A stretch of DNA of 64,000 bases from Franzmannia qiaohouensis (GTDB lineage: Bacteria; Pseudomonadota; Gammaproteobacteria; Pseudomonadales; Halomonadaceae), in contig NZ_JARWAM010000002.1 in NCBI RefSeq assembly GCF_031451695.1, positions 248,001-312,000 of the forward strand. The letters run 5' to 3'. A model generated the notes under the pieces. The model saw only the letters and a program-made list of their open reading frames with translations, did not search any database and was not told the DNA's origin. Of this stretch, positions 25,108 to 33,160 are shown in pieces; within the stretch, counting starts at the first letter, position 1; every line of letters begins with the position of its first letter. The position numbers and the translations under genes are program-made.

Positions 25108-26518
25108 AGCTGCCTGCCTCTGTGCCTGCGATGCGGCCGAACACGGTGCCGATGGTCATGCCGAAGCCGGCGACGTAGCCCTGGCCGAGAATGTTGCCGG
25201 CCATGATCTCGCCGGCCAGGAAGACGTTGTCGGCCAGCTCACCGCTGTCCATGTACATGCGCGCCTTGTCGTCGACCTCGGCGCCCAGGTAAGTGAAGGT
25301 GATGCCGGTGCGCAGCGGGTAGCCATAGAACGGCGGTTCATCGATGCGCTGGGCCCAGTGGGTTTTCTCCGGGGTAACGCCCCGGGTATGACAGTCGTCG
25401 AGCACGCTGTGGTCGAAGTTGCCGGGCTGCACCGCGGCATTGAAGTCGTCGACGGTCTTACGCACGGCGTCGACAGGCAGCTCTAGCTTGGCGGCAAGCT
25501 CTTCGAGGGTGTCGGCCTGCTCGGGGGGAAACACCGAGGGCATGAAGCGCCCCTGGGCCTTGGCATCGGTGATCGAGTAGCCCACCTGCCCTGGCTGCTT
25601 GGCGATAAGACGCCCCCAGATGGCGTAGCGCTTGGGCCAGAAATCCTCACCCTCGTCGTAGAAGCGCTCGCCATCGCGGTTGACCACGATGCCCAGCGAT
25701 ACACAGTCGACGCGGGTGACGATGCCGCCATCGTACTTGGGCGCGCGGGCATCGATGGCCACCGCATGGCCCTGGGTCGGATCGCCGATGATCTTGGCGC
25801 CGTTGTCGATCAGCGCGCGCAGCATCTTGCCCTGGTTGAAGCGCGTCCCGCGGATCAGGAAGTTACGTGACACCTCCCCCCAGGCCTCCTCCAGCCACGC
25901 CTGGTTGGACTCGAAGCCCCCCGAGGCAATCACCACCGCCCTGGCGCTGACCTTGCGCGGCGAGCCATTGTAGGTCACCAGCGCATGATCGAAGCGCTTG
26001 CCGTCGAATACCAGCCGCTCGGCTTCGGCCTCATAGAGGATCGTCACCCCCAGGCGCTCGGCGGCCTGGAAGTAGGTATTGACGAGCGCCTTGCCGCCGC
26101 CCAGGAAGAAGGCGTTGGTGCGCCCCAGGTGCAGGGTGCCGCCCAGCGATGGCTGGAAGCGTACGCCGTAGCCCTTCATCCAGTCTGCGCAGGTTTCCGA
26201 GGCGCGAATCACGTGACGCGCCAGGCCCTCGTTAGTGATGCCACCGGTGACTCGCCACACATCGTCGAAAAACTCATCCTCGAGATAGGCGTCGCTCAGC
26301 ACGTCGGTTGGCTCGCGGTGCATGCAGCGCAGGTTGCGGGTGTGAATGCTGTTACCGCCACGCCACTTGCGCGGCGCGCTCTCCAGCAACAGCACGCTGG
26401 CGCCCTGTTCGCGAGCCGACAGCGCGGCGCACAGCGCGGCATTACCGCCGCCGATTACCAGCACGTCGTGGCCGGTCAGGTCGGCTTCGCTGAGTCGCTC
26501 TCCGGTCGATGACAACAT
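25094..26518 (-). CDS. tcuA: FAD-dependent tricarballylate dehydrogenase-like protein
   Basis: Flavoprotein of the fumarate-reductase/succinate-dehydrogenase superfamily, TcuA type. The 474-residue product has the FAD-binding VLVIGGGNAALCAALSAREQG, then GGNSIHTRNLRCMH, a TcuA hallmark, RAVVIASGGFESNQ, and the C-terminal GNILGQGYVAGFG. TcuA oxidises tricarballylate to cis-aconitate in Salmonella. I chose ATG 26518, behind GAGGGA. It is transcribed with tcuB away from a GntR gene, from a promoter carrying a palindrome. The nearby tctCAB importer supports a tri- or dicarboxylate substrate. Confidence 0.88.
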   Translation of the reverse strand: MLSSTGERLSEADLTGHDVLVIGGGNAALCAALSAREQGASVLLLESAPRKWRGGNSIHTRNLRCMHREPTDVLSDAYLEDEFFDDVWRVTGGITNEGLARHVIRASETCADWMKGYGVRFQPSLGGTLHLGRTNAFFLGGGKALVNTYFQAAERLGVTILYEAEAERLVFDGKRFDHALVTYNGSPRKVSARAVVIASGGFESNQAWLEEAWGEVSRNFLIRGTRFNQGKMLRALIDNGAKIIGDPTQGHAVAIDARAPKYDGGIVTRVDCVSLGIVVNRDGERFYDEGEDFWPKRYAIWGRLIAKQPGQVGYSITDAKAQGRFMPSVFPPEQADTLEELAAKLELPVDAVRKTVDDFNAAVQPGNFDHSVLDDCHTRGVTPEKTHWAQRIDEPPFYGYPLRTGITFTYLGAEVDDKARMYMDSGELADNVFLAGEIMAGNILGQGYVAGFGMTIGTVFGRIAGTEAGSYAKD

Positions 26519-26537
26519 CGCACTTCCCTCGCCCAAA

Positions 26538-26566
26538 TAAATACAAATGTATCCACTAGTGTTCAA
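26538..26566 (-). promoter_or_regulatory. tcuA promoter with GntR-type operator
   Basis: Reading toward tcuA: -35 TTGAAC (26561-26566), a 17-base spacer, -10 TATTTA (26538-26543). The 12-bp inverted repeat ATACA-AA-TGTAT (26541-26552) overlaps the spacer and -10, the expected place for a repressor from the divergent gntR gene. Confidence 0.6.
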
Positions 26567-26636
26567 AATGACAAGGCGTGTTCCCTGACATACCATGTTC
26601 CACCATCACCACCACCGTCATTCGAGGCCCGCATCC

Positions 26637-27326
26637 ATGGCAGAGCGCAAGCCACGCAAGAGCGCCACTCCGGCGGCCAACCAGCGCGGCGAACCGCGCA
26701 GTGAACAGGCCTACCGCTTCATCATCGACGCCATCAAGGAGGGCAGCCTGCCGCCCGGCACGCGAATTCGCGAGGTCGAGCTCGCCGAGCGCACCGGCCT
26801 CAGCCGCACCCCGGTCCGCGAGGCGCTCAATCGCCTGCAGCTCGAGGGGCTGGTGGCCAACGACCCGGCACGTGGCACCATCATCACCGAGCTCGACCAC
26901 GGCATGATCAGCGAGCTTTATGCCATGCGCGAAGTGCTGGAAGGCACCGCCGCAGGGCTGGCTGCGCAGCACGCCTCGGAGGTGGAGATCGCTTTTTTGC
27001 GCGAAATCAGCGAACGCGATGCGCGCCTTAGCGAGACCCGCGACCTGGTCAAGAACAACAAGCTGTTCCATAGCACCCTGTATCGCTGCGGCCACAACCG
27101 CTACCTGCTCAAGATGCTGCACTCGCTGCAGGAATCGATGATGCTGCTAGGTCGCAGCACCCTGGCCAAGCCGGGCCGCGCCGAGACCGCGCGCAGCGAG
27201 CACCGGGCGATCATCGATGCTCTCGAGGCCCGCGACCCGGAGGCCGCCGAGCGCCACGCCCGCAGTCATATCCGCGAAGCCTACAAGGTGCGACTCGAGG
27301 CCTTCTTCGAGAGCTACGACGACTAG
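26637..27326 (+). CDS. GntR-family (FadR/FCD-type) regulator
   Basis: An N-terminal winged helix (SEQAYRFIIDAIKEGSLPPG, LAERTGLSRTPVREALNRLQ) is joined to a helical FCD effector domain (MISELYAMREVLEGTAAGLA, the metal/ligand His in HSTLYRCGHN, SEHRAIIDALEARD). I use ATG 26637, which has GAGG upstream; the frame opens at 26595 with a His-rich leader (MFHHHHHRH) but no ribosome-binding site. Divergent from tcuAB and only 8 bases before the convergent aldehyde dehydrogenase, it probably controls the island in response to a carboxylate. Confidence 0.9.
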   Translation: MAERKPRKSATPAANQRGEPRSEQAYRFIIDAIKEGSLPPGTRIREVELAERTGLSRTPVREALNRLQLEGLVANDPARGTIITELDHGMISELYAMREVLEGTAAGLAAQHASEVEIAFLREISERDARLSETRDLVKNNKLFHSTLYRCGHNRYLLKMLHSLQESMMLLGRSTLAKPGRAETARSEHRAIIDALEARDPEAAERHARSHIREAYKVRLEAFFESYDD

Positions 27327-27334
27327 CCGTCAGA

Positions 27335-28813
27335 TCAGGTGCGGATCGCAAAGGGATCGCGGGCCTCGCTCGACAGATCGATCATCAGGTTCTTGATCTC
27401 GAGGTACTCGTCCAGCGCGTGCAGGCCGCGCTCGCGGCCGATACCGCTGGCCTTGACCCCGCCGAATGGCGCCTGGGCGGCACTGGTACGGTAGGTATTG
27501 ACCCACACCCCGCCTACCTCGAGGCATCTGGCCACGCGGTGCGCCCGTGACAGGTTCTGGGTCCACAGCCCGGCGACCAGGCCGTAGGCGGTGCCGTTGG
27601 CTATGGCGATGGCCTGCTCCTCGGTGTCGAACGGGATGATCGCCAGCACCGGGCCGAATACCTCTTCCTGGGCCAGCTCGGCGTCCGATGCCACCTCGGT
27701 GAACACCGTGGGCTCAATAAAGTAACCACGCATATAGCTCTCGCCCTGCGGTACCCCTCCACCAACCGCCAAGGTTGCGCCCTGCTCGCGCGCCCGCTGG
27801 ATAAAGGCCTGCACCCGCTGATGCTGGGCTTGGGTCGCGACTGGCCCCATCTCGGTGGATTCGTCTCGGGGGTCGCCGACGCGAATCGCCCGAGCCCGCG
27901 CGCATACCTGAGCCACCACCTGGTCGTAGATCTCGCGCTGCACCAGCAGCCGCGAGCCGGCTATGCAGGTCTGGCCGGCAGCGGCGAAGATCCCCGCCAC
28001 TGCACCGGTCACCGCCTGATCGAGGTCGGCATCGGCGAACACGATATTGGCCGACTTGCCGCCCAGCTCCAGGGTCACCGGCGTCAGATGCTCGGCGGCT
28101 ACCCGCGAGATCGCCTTGCCGGTGGCGGTGCCTCCGGTAAAGCTGATCAGGTCGATACCCGGATGACCGGTGAGCGCCGCACCGACGCTGCCGTCGCCGG
28201 TGACCACGTTGATCACCCCCGCTGGGAAACCGGCCCTTTCGCACAGTTCGGCGAAGGCCAGGGTAGTCACGCTGGCCATCTCTGAAGGCTTGATCACTAC
28301 CGTGCAGCCCGCCGCCAGTGCTGGTGCCAGCTTGTTGGCGAGTATCGCCATCGGCGAATTCCAGGAGGTGATCAGAGCGGCAACGCCGCGCGGCTCTCGA
28401 GTGGTGAAGTCGACCAACTCGGGGCGGTCCAGCGGGATGCTCTCGCCGTGAAGCTTGTCGGCCCAGCCAGCAAAGTAGCGGTAGTTGCGCGCTGCGAAGC
28501 GCATCTGCACGCGGGTCTCGCGGATCACCTTGCCATTGTCGGTGGTCTCGAGCTGGGCCATGCGCTCGGCATCGGCTTCGAGCAGCTCGGCCAGGCGCTG
28601 CATCAGCGTGGCCCTGGTCAGGCCGTTGGTGTATTTCCAGCCGCCGTCGAAGGCTTCCCGCGCCGCTTTCACCGCGGCATCGACATCCTCGGCGGTGGCC
28701 TGTGGCAGCTGCGCCCAGGGTTGCTGGTCGACCGGATTGATGGCCGGGAAGGTGGCGCCGTTGGCGGCATCCCGCCAGGCGCCGCCGATATACAGTTGGT
28801 AGGTGGTTGGCAC
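27335..28813 (-). CDS. NAD(P)-dependent aldehyde dehydrogenase
   Basis: A 492-residue member of the aldehyde dehydrogenase superfamily. The oxyanion Asn is in ITSWNSPMA, the general-base Glu in TLELGGKSANI, the nucleophilic Cys in AGQTCIAGSR, and the C-terminal EEVFGPVLAIIPF and GGVKASGIGRERG motifs are intact. It would oxidise an aldehyde to its acid. Last gene of the minus-strand unit tctC-tctA-tctB-aldh (43 bases after tctB), so its substrate is probably an intermediate in breakdown of the imported compound. Confidence 0.93.
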   Translation of the reverse strand: MPTTYQLYIGGAWRDAANGATFPAINPVDQQPWAQLPQATAEDVDAAVKAAREAFDGGWKYTNGLTRATLMQRLAELLEADAERMAQLETTDNGKVIRETRVQMRFAARNYRYFAGWADKLHGESIPLDRPELVDFTTREPRGVAALITSWNSPMAILANKLAPALAAGCTVVIKPSEMASVTTLAFAELCERAGFPAGVINVVTGDGSVGAALTGHPGIDLISFTGGTATGKAISRVAAEHLTPVTLELGGKSANIVFADADLDQAVTGAVAGIFAAAGQTCIAGSRLLVQREIYDQVVAQVCARARAIRVGDPRDESTEMGPVATQAQHQRVQAFIQRAREQGATLAVGGGVPQGESYMRGYFIEPTVFTEVASDAELAQEEVFGPVLAIIPFDTEEQAIAIANGTAYGLVAGLWTQNLSRAHRVARCLEVGGVWVNTYRTSAAQAPFGGVKASGIGRERGLHALDEYLEIKNLMIDLSSEARDPFAIRT

Positions 28814-28856
28814 GGAAGATTCTCCAGGTAAACGGGTGATCAGAGGGAGGATGCTC

Positions 28857-29354
28857 TCAGCGGAACGGGTCGAAGAAGTAGCCCACCGGCCAGCGCATGT
28901 TGAAGGCCTCGCTCAGGCCGAATAGCGCCGCCATCAATAGCGCCACGCCAATCAGCGTGGCCAGCCAGCTCATCTTGCCGACCAGGCGGCAGAAGGCGAC
29001 GGTGAAGATTGCCGCCGAGGCCATCAGCCCAATCAGGTAGATGCCCAGGTAGAGGGCGGCGAGCCAGGCCAGATAGGGTGCCGTACGTCGAAACTTGGCC
29101 CCCCACAGCGGCTCGTAGCCGGTATCGCCAATGTGTTCACCGCCAGCGGGTGACGCCTCCTTGGCGCGATAGGCCCGTGCGCGGCGTACTGTCAGTACCC
29201 CCTCGACACTGAGCAGCACCAGCATCGCGATCGCCACCACCTGGGGCATCAGTCGTGCGTTGAACGGATAGCCGGCGGCCATGTGCAGGGCCACGACCAT
29301 CACCCCGGCCAGCACCGCGATGAGCAGCAGTTCTTCACGTAGTCGCCGTGTCAT
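28857..29354 (-). CDS. tctB: Tripartite tricarboxylate transporter small membrane subunit
   Basis: TctB subunit of a TTT-family importer. The 165-residue protein has four predicted transmembrane segments (ELLLIAVLAGVMVVALHMAA; LMPQVVAIAMLVLLSVEGVL; APYLAWLAALYLGIYLIGL; and a C-terminal one). The start ATG at 29354 overlaps the tctA stop (TAATG), which shows translational coupling. Weakly conserved family; identified mainly by position and topology. Confidence 0.88.
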   Translation of the reverse strand: MTRRLREELLLIAVLAGVMVVALHMAAGYPFNARLMPQVVAIAMLVLLSVEGVLTVRRARAYRAKEASPAGGEHIGDTGYEPLWGAKFRRTAPYLAWLAALYLGIYLIGLMASAAIFTVAFCRLVGKMSWLATLIGVALLMAALFGLSEAFNMRWPVGYFFDPFR

Positions 29355-30826
29355 TAGCTCTCTCCCAAGCCCTTGCGTTTGGCACGTACCCCGGCCACTA
29401 CCACGCCCACGGCCAGCACACCGATGATGATGACGATAGGGTCGCTGAGCCACGACCAGCCGTAACGCGAAGCCGAGATGGTCAAGTAGCGCTCGATGCT
29501 CGGTGCCAGTACGAAGCCGATCAGTACCGGCGCCCGCGGCCAGTCATAGGTCTTGAGCAGCCAGCCGAACATGCCAATGACGATGAAGGCGATCAGATCG
29601 CCCCACTGATTGGTGTTCTGATAAGCGCCCACCATCATCACGATTATCAGGAAGGGCGCGAACTTGGCAGCCGGGATGGTGCTCAAGCGAGCGATAGGCC
29701 GCGACAGCAAGAAGCAGGCGAAGGCGCCCACGACATTGGCCAGCGCCAAGGTCCAGACGATGGTCAGGGTGATCGATAGATCCGAGGTGAGCATCGACGG
29801 ACCGGGCTGGATGCCCAACAGGATCAGGCCACCGAGCAGCACCGCGGTGGTACCGCTGCCGGGAATGCCGAACAGCATGGTGGGGATCAACGAGCCCCCC
29901 TCCTTGGCGTTGTTGGAGCTCTCGGGAGCGATCACTCCGCGCACGTCGCCCTTGCCGAAGCCACGCTTGTCCTTGGCGCTCTGCACTGCCTGGCCGTAGG
30001 AGAGCCAGTCGACCACCGAACCGCCAAGCCCGGGAATAGCACCCACCGCCACCCCAAGGGCCGCCGAGCGCAGCACCAGCCAGCGATTGCGAAAGGTATC
30101 GCGCACCCCATCCTTCCAGCCGCTGGAGACCTCCTTGACCTTGGAGACAGCGCGGTTGTCGGCCAGCAGATCGATGATCTCCGGCACCGCGAACAGGCCC
30201 ATGGCCAGTATCGCCAGCGGTATGCCGTCCATCAGATAGATACTGTCGCCGACGAAGCGGAAGGTCACCGTCGAGGGTGCCGAGCCGAGCATGGCGATCA
30301 TGATGCCGATCAGGGTGGCGAGGATGCCGCGGAAAGGATACTTGCCGGCCAACAGGCCGACCACGCATAGCCCCAGTACGGTGAGCATGAACAGATGCGG
30401 CGACTGGAAAGCTAGTACCAGCGGCCGGGCTACGGGCAGGATGGCGAACAGCACCAATGCACCGATCAGGCCGCCGACCAGCGAGGCGCTGAAGGCCGCG
30501 CTCAGGGCACGGCCGGCCTTACCCTGTTGGGCCATCGGATAGCCATCGAGAATGGTCGCCTGGGAACCCGCCGAGCCGGGCACCCCGATCAGAATACTGG
30601 GGAAGGTATCGGCAGTGGCAATCACCGCCGCCATACCGATCAGCATCGCCGTGGCGGCATGCGGGTCCATGCCGTAAACGAATGGCAACAACAGAGACAT
30701 GCCCACGACGCCCCCCAAACCGGGGAGAATACCCACCACCAACCCGACGCTGATGCCCAATAGCATGAACACCAGACGGGAGGGATCGAGGACCAGCGCC
30801 AGGGCATCAAACGCGGCGGCTAACAC
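29354..30826 (-). CDS. tctA: Tripartite tricarboxylate transporter large permease
   Basis: The 490-residue TctA permease has about 12 transmembrane segments and the duplicated family motif, seen first as GILPGLGGVVGMSLLLPF and again as AIPGLGGSVVDWLSYGQA, plus IVIATADTFPSILIGVPG and the TMLFGIPGSGTTAVLLGG stretch. It uses an ion gradient to take up a carboxylate delivered by TctC. A stem-loop separates it from tctC upstream. Confidence 0.95.
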   Translation of the reverse strand: MLAAAFDALALVLDPSRLVFMLLGISVGLVVGILPGLGGVVGMSLLLPFVYGMDPHAATAMLIGMAAVIATADTFPSILIGVPGSAGSQATILDGYPMAQQGKAGRALSAAFSASLVGGLIGALVLFAILPVARPLVLAFQSPHLFMLTVLGLCVVGLLAGKYPFRGILATLIGIMIAMLGSAPSTVTFRFVGDSIYLMDGIPLAILAMGLFAVPEIIDLLADNRAVSKVKEVSSGWKDGVRDTFRNRWLVLRSAALGVAVGAIPGLGGSVVDWLSYGQAVQSAKDKRGFGKGDVRGVIAPESSNNAKEGGSLIPTMLFGIPGSGTTAVLLGGLILLGIQPGPSMLTSDLSITLTIVWTLALANVVGAFACFLLSRPIARLSTIPAAKFAPFLIIVMMVGAYQNTNQWGDLIAFIVIGMFGWLLKTYDWPRAPVLIGFVLAPSIERYLTISASRYGWSWLSDPIVIIIGVLAVGVVVAGVRAKRKGLGES

Positions 30827-30900
30827 GGCGTCGAGCTCCTATCTGCGAGTAAGGGGCTGGGCGCTGTCGCCTAACGCCGCGGCAGCGCCTGAAAAGAGGC

Positions 30901-30925
30901 CCGGGGAGGGCCAGGCCCTCCCCGG
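30901..30925 (-). terminator. Stem-loop between tctC and tctA
   Basis: A perfect 10-bp stem (CCGGGGAGGG with CCCTCCCCGG) and 5-base loop, followed on the transcribed strand by GCCTCTTTTC. It sits 18 bases after tctC and before tctA. Such a partial terminator or 3' stabiliser would make more binding protein than permease. Confidence 0.65.
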
Positions 30926-30942
30926 ATGCCGACGTCCGCGCC

Positions 30943-32046
30943 TTAGAGGTCGGCGTCGTAGCGCTCCTTGAAGGTGTCGCGCAGGTAATCGAGCGCCTCG
31001 TCAGAGATATCCAGGGTGGCACTCATGGCAGTGTAGGCATCGTCGCCCACCAGCCACTCGTAGGGGCCGTTGGCCTCTTCGGAGTCGGCCAAGAAGTCTT
31101 CGTCCTGGCGCGCCTGTTCGAAGGCGTAGTGCAGGTCGTTGATCGAGTCCTCCGGGGCATCGGCCTTGGCCCATACCATCTTGATACTGCCCGCCGAGAG
31201 CACCGCACGGTAGGCGTCCCAGGCGACACCAGACGGCGCTTCGCCGTGACGCTCTTCGTAGACCTCTGCCACGGTGGGCATATCGGGGAAGGCCGGGTCA
31301 CGCACCAGCTCACCGTCAGTATCGATGATACCCAGGCTGAACAGCGGCACCGCGGTACCCTCCTCGACCAGCGGCTGGACATTGGAGGTATAGGCACTGG
31401 TGGTCTGGAAGTCGAGGTTGGTCTCGCCCTGCTCCAACGCCAGGCGGGTCGGCCCGCGGCTCTCGTAGCCGAAGATGGCATCGTGGGGCAGGTCGAGCAG
31501 TGCGAAGGCAGCAAGTGCCATGGAGCCGATCGCCTGTGGCGAAACCTCGCCGTAGATCAACTCGTCGACGTCCCATAGCTCGAGGGGCTCCTCGATGCCC
31601 AGGTCGGCACTGGCATAGATCACGCCGCCCTGTGCCATGGCCACGATCGGCTCATAGTCGCGGAAATCATAGCGCACGGCACTGGAGCCATACATGAAGG
31701 GGAATACCTGGCCGGCGCTCTGCAGCATCACGGTCATACCGTCGCTTGCCGTACGCAGTTCGAACTCGTTGGTGCCCTGCACGCCGCCCGCGCCCGGACG
31801 GTTAACCACCTGTACGCCGACGTCGTCGCCGAGGAAAGGGCCAATGGTAGCAGCAATATAGCGAGCCCAAGTGTCTGCGCCGCCGCCGGGCGCCCAGGGG
31901 GTAAGGATCTCGAGGGTCTCGCCCTCGTAGAAGCCGGTCAACTCGGCGTGGCTATTGGCCACCACTCCGGCACTCAGACCAGCGGCGACCGCAAGCGTCA
32001 ATGCGCGGCGGGTAAAACGTGAGGCGTGATATCTGGCGTTATTCAT
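30943..32046 (-). CDS. tctC: Tripartite tricarboxylate transporter substrate-binding protein
   Basis: Periplasmic binding protein of the Bug/TctC family, 367 residues from ATG 32046 (behind GGAG). The Sec signal peptide ends after NSHA, residue 34. The mature protein starts ELTGFYEGETLEILTPWAPGGGADTWARY, with the first ligand loop at PWAPGGGADTW, then VVNRPGAGGVQGTNEF, the second loop typical of the family. Acidic overall, as expected for a halophile's periplasm. The ligand cannot be read from sequence; TctC homologues bind citrate, tricarballylate, aromatic acids and others. Confidence 0.93.
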   Translation of the reverse strand: MNNARYHASRFTRRALTLAVAAGLSAGVVANSHAELTGFYEGETLEILTPWAPGGGADTWARYIAATIGPFLGDDVGVQVVNRPGAGGVQGTNEFELRTASDGMTVMLQSAGQVFPFMYGSSAVRYDFRDYEPIVAMAQGGVIYASADLGIEEPLELWDVDELIYGEVSPQAIGSMALAAFALLDLPHDAIFGYESRGPTRLALEQGETNLDFQTTSAYTSNVQPLVEEGTAVPLFSLGIIDTDGELVRDPAFPDMPTVAEVYEERHGEAPSGVAWDAYRAVLSAGSIKMVWAKADAPEDSINDLHYAFEQARQDEDFLADSEEANGPYEWLVGDDAYTAMSATLDISDEALDYLRDTFKERYDADL

Positions 32047-32148
32047 ATTATTAACTCCCGGTGTGTGTTTCCCGACTAGGCAGATCGAGTCCACACCCAT
32101 GGGGTTAGGCTAGGCTCGACTCCGCCACTTGCTGTTATTGTGTACCTG

Positions 32149-32177
32149 AGTATGCAATTGAGCTCATCGATATGCAA
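32149..32177 (-). promoter_or_regulatory. tctC promoter with 20-bp-spaced TATGCAA direct repeats
   Basis: Toward tctC: -35 TTGCAT (32172-32177), 17-base spacer, -10 CATACT (32149-32154). On the plus strand TATGCAAT(T) occurs at 32151 and again at 32171, exactly two helical turns apart and overlapping both promoter boxes. A third, inverted copy (TTGCATA) is at 32242-32248, next to a perfect 12-bp palindrome GACGTCGACGTC (32253-32264) ahead of the divergent SDR gene. Confidence 0.5.
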
Positions 32178-32315
32178 TAGTCAGAAAAAGCGAGGTATGC
32201 TGACGACTGACCTCTGCCACGCTGTATTAAAGCGTAGACACTTGCATACGGTGACGTCGACGTCTGTTTGCGTCGGGCTCACCGGTGACCACGCCCACTC
32301 ACAGGAGCACACCGA

Positions 32316-33098
32316 ATGGATATGGCACTCACTAACAAGGTGGCGCTGGTGACCGGCGCCAGCCAGGGCATCGGCTTCGAGACGGCGCTACTGCTCGCCA
32401 AGGAGGGCGCCAAGGTGGCGCTGGTGGCACGCCGCGAGGCTCCCCTGCAGGAGGCCGTCGAGCGAATCGCTGCCCTTACCGGCCAGCGCCCGCTGGCCAT
32501 CGTTGCCGATATTGCTAGCGCCGACGGCCCTGCCGGAGCAGTAGCACGCACCGTCGAGGCCTTCGGCGGCCTGGACATCCTGGTAAATAATGCTGGCAGC
32601 AGCGCTTCTGGCCCCTTCCTGGAATCTGATGACGACCTGTGGCAAGCCGATATCGAGTTAAAGCTGATGGGTGCGATACGCGGAATTCGTGCCGCTCTGC
32701 CGCACCTCACGGCCTCATCGACGGCGGCGATCATCAACGTCACCACGGTGTCGGGCAAGGCGCCGCCGGCCAACACCCTGCCCACCTCGGCGACCCGCGC
32801 AGCCGGTATCGCCCTAACCAAATCGCTAGCCAACGAACTCGGCGCGCAGGGCATTCGCGTCAATACCGTGTGCTTGGGCAGGGTGCGCTCGGCCCAGATC
32901 GAGCGCCGCTGGCAACACGAGGCGCCGGAGCTCAGCTGGGAGGACTACTCGGCGCGCCAAGGCCAGGCCATTCCGCTGGGCCGGCTAGGTGACGCCAGTG
33001 ACGTTGCCAACGCCATCGTATTCCTGGCCTCACCCCGCGCCGGCTATGTCACCGGCGCCAGCCTCAATGTCGACGGTGGTCGCGGCGCCACCGTCTGA
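32316..33098 (+). CDS. SDR-family protein with altered catalytic residues
   Basis: A 260-residue short-chain dehydrogenase/reductase fold. The cofactor motif VALVTGASQGIGFETA and ILVNNAGSS are intact, and VNVDGG-like C-terminal YVTGASLNVDGG is present. At the catalytic site the usual Ser-Tyr-x3-Lys is not there: the strand INVTTVSG has Thr in the Ser place, and PTSATRAAGIALTKSL has Thr and Arg where Tyr and Lys are expected. It may use different chemistry or a non-redox role. Start is uncertain between ATG 32316 and 32322. First gene of the SDR-ThDP enzyme-MFS unit, divergent from tctC. Confidence 0.85.
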   Translation: MDMALTNKVALVTGASQGIGFETALLLAKEGAKVALVARREAPLQEAVERIAALTGQRPLAIVADIASADGPAGAVARTVEAFGGLDILVNNAGSSASGPFLESDDDLWQADIELKLMGAIRGIRAALPHLTASSTAAIINVTTVSGKAPPANTLPTSATRAAGIALTKSLANELGAQGIRVNTVCLGRVRSAQIERRWQHEAPELSWEDYSARQGQAIPLGRLGDASDVANAIVFLASPRAGYVTGASLNVDGGRGATV

Positions 33099-33160
33099 TC
33101 TTCGCAATTCACTGTGAGCCAACAACCAACGCCCAATAACAACTGTATAGGAGCTTTGCC

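Noticed and set aside
26595..26637. His-rich N-terminal extension of the GntR protein (MFHHHHHRH) as a metal-binding sensor
   Set aside because: The upstream ATG has no ribosome-binding site, whereas ATG 26637 has GAGG; the stretch is more likely untranslated leader.
32140..32352. 70-codon plus-strand frame across the tctC/SDR gap
   Set aside because: Runs through promoter-like AT-rich sequence into the SDR start with no ribosome-binding site.
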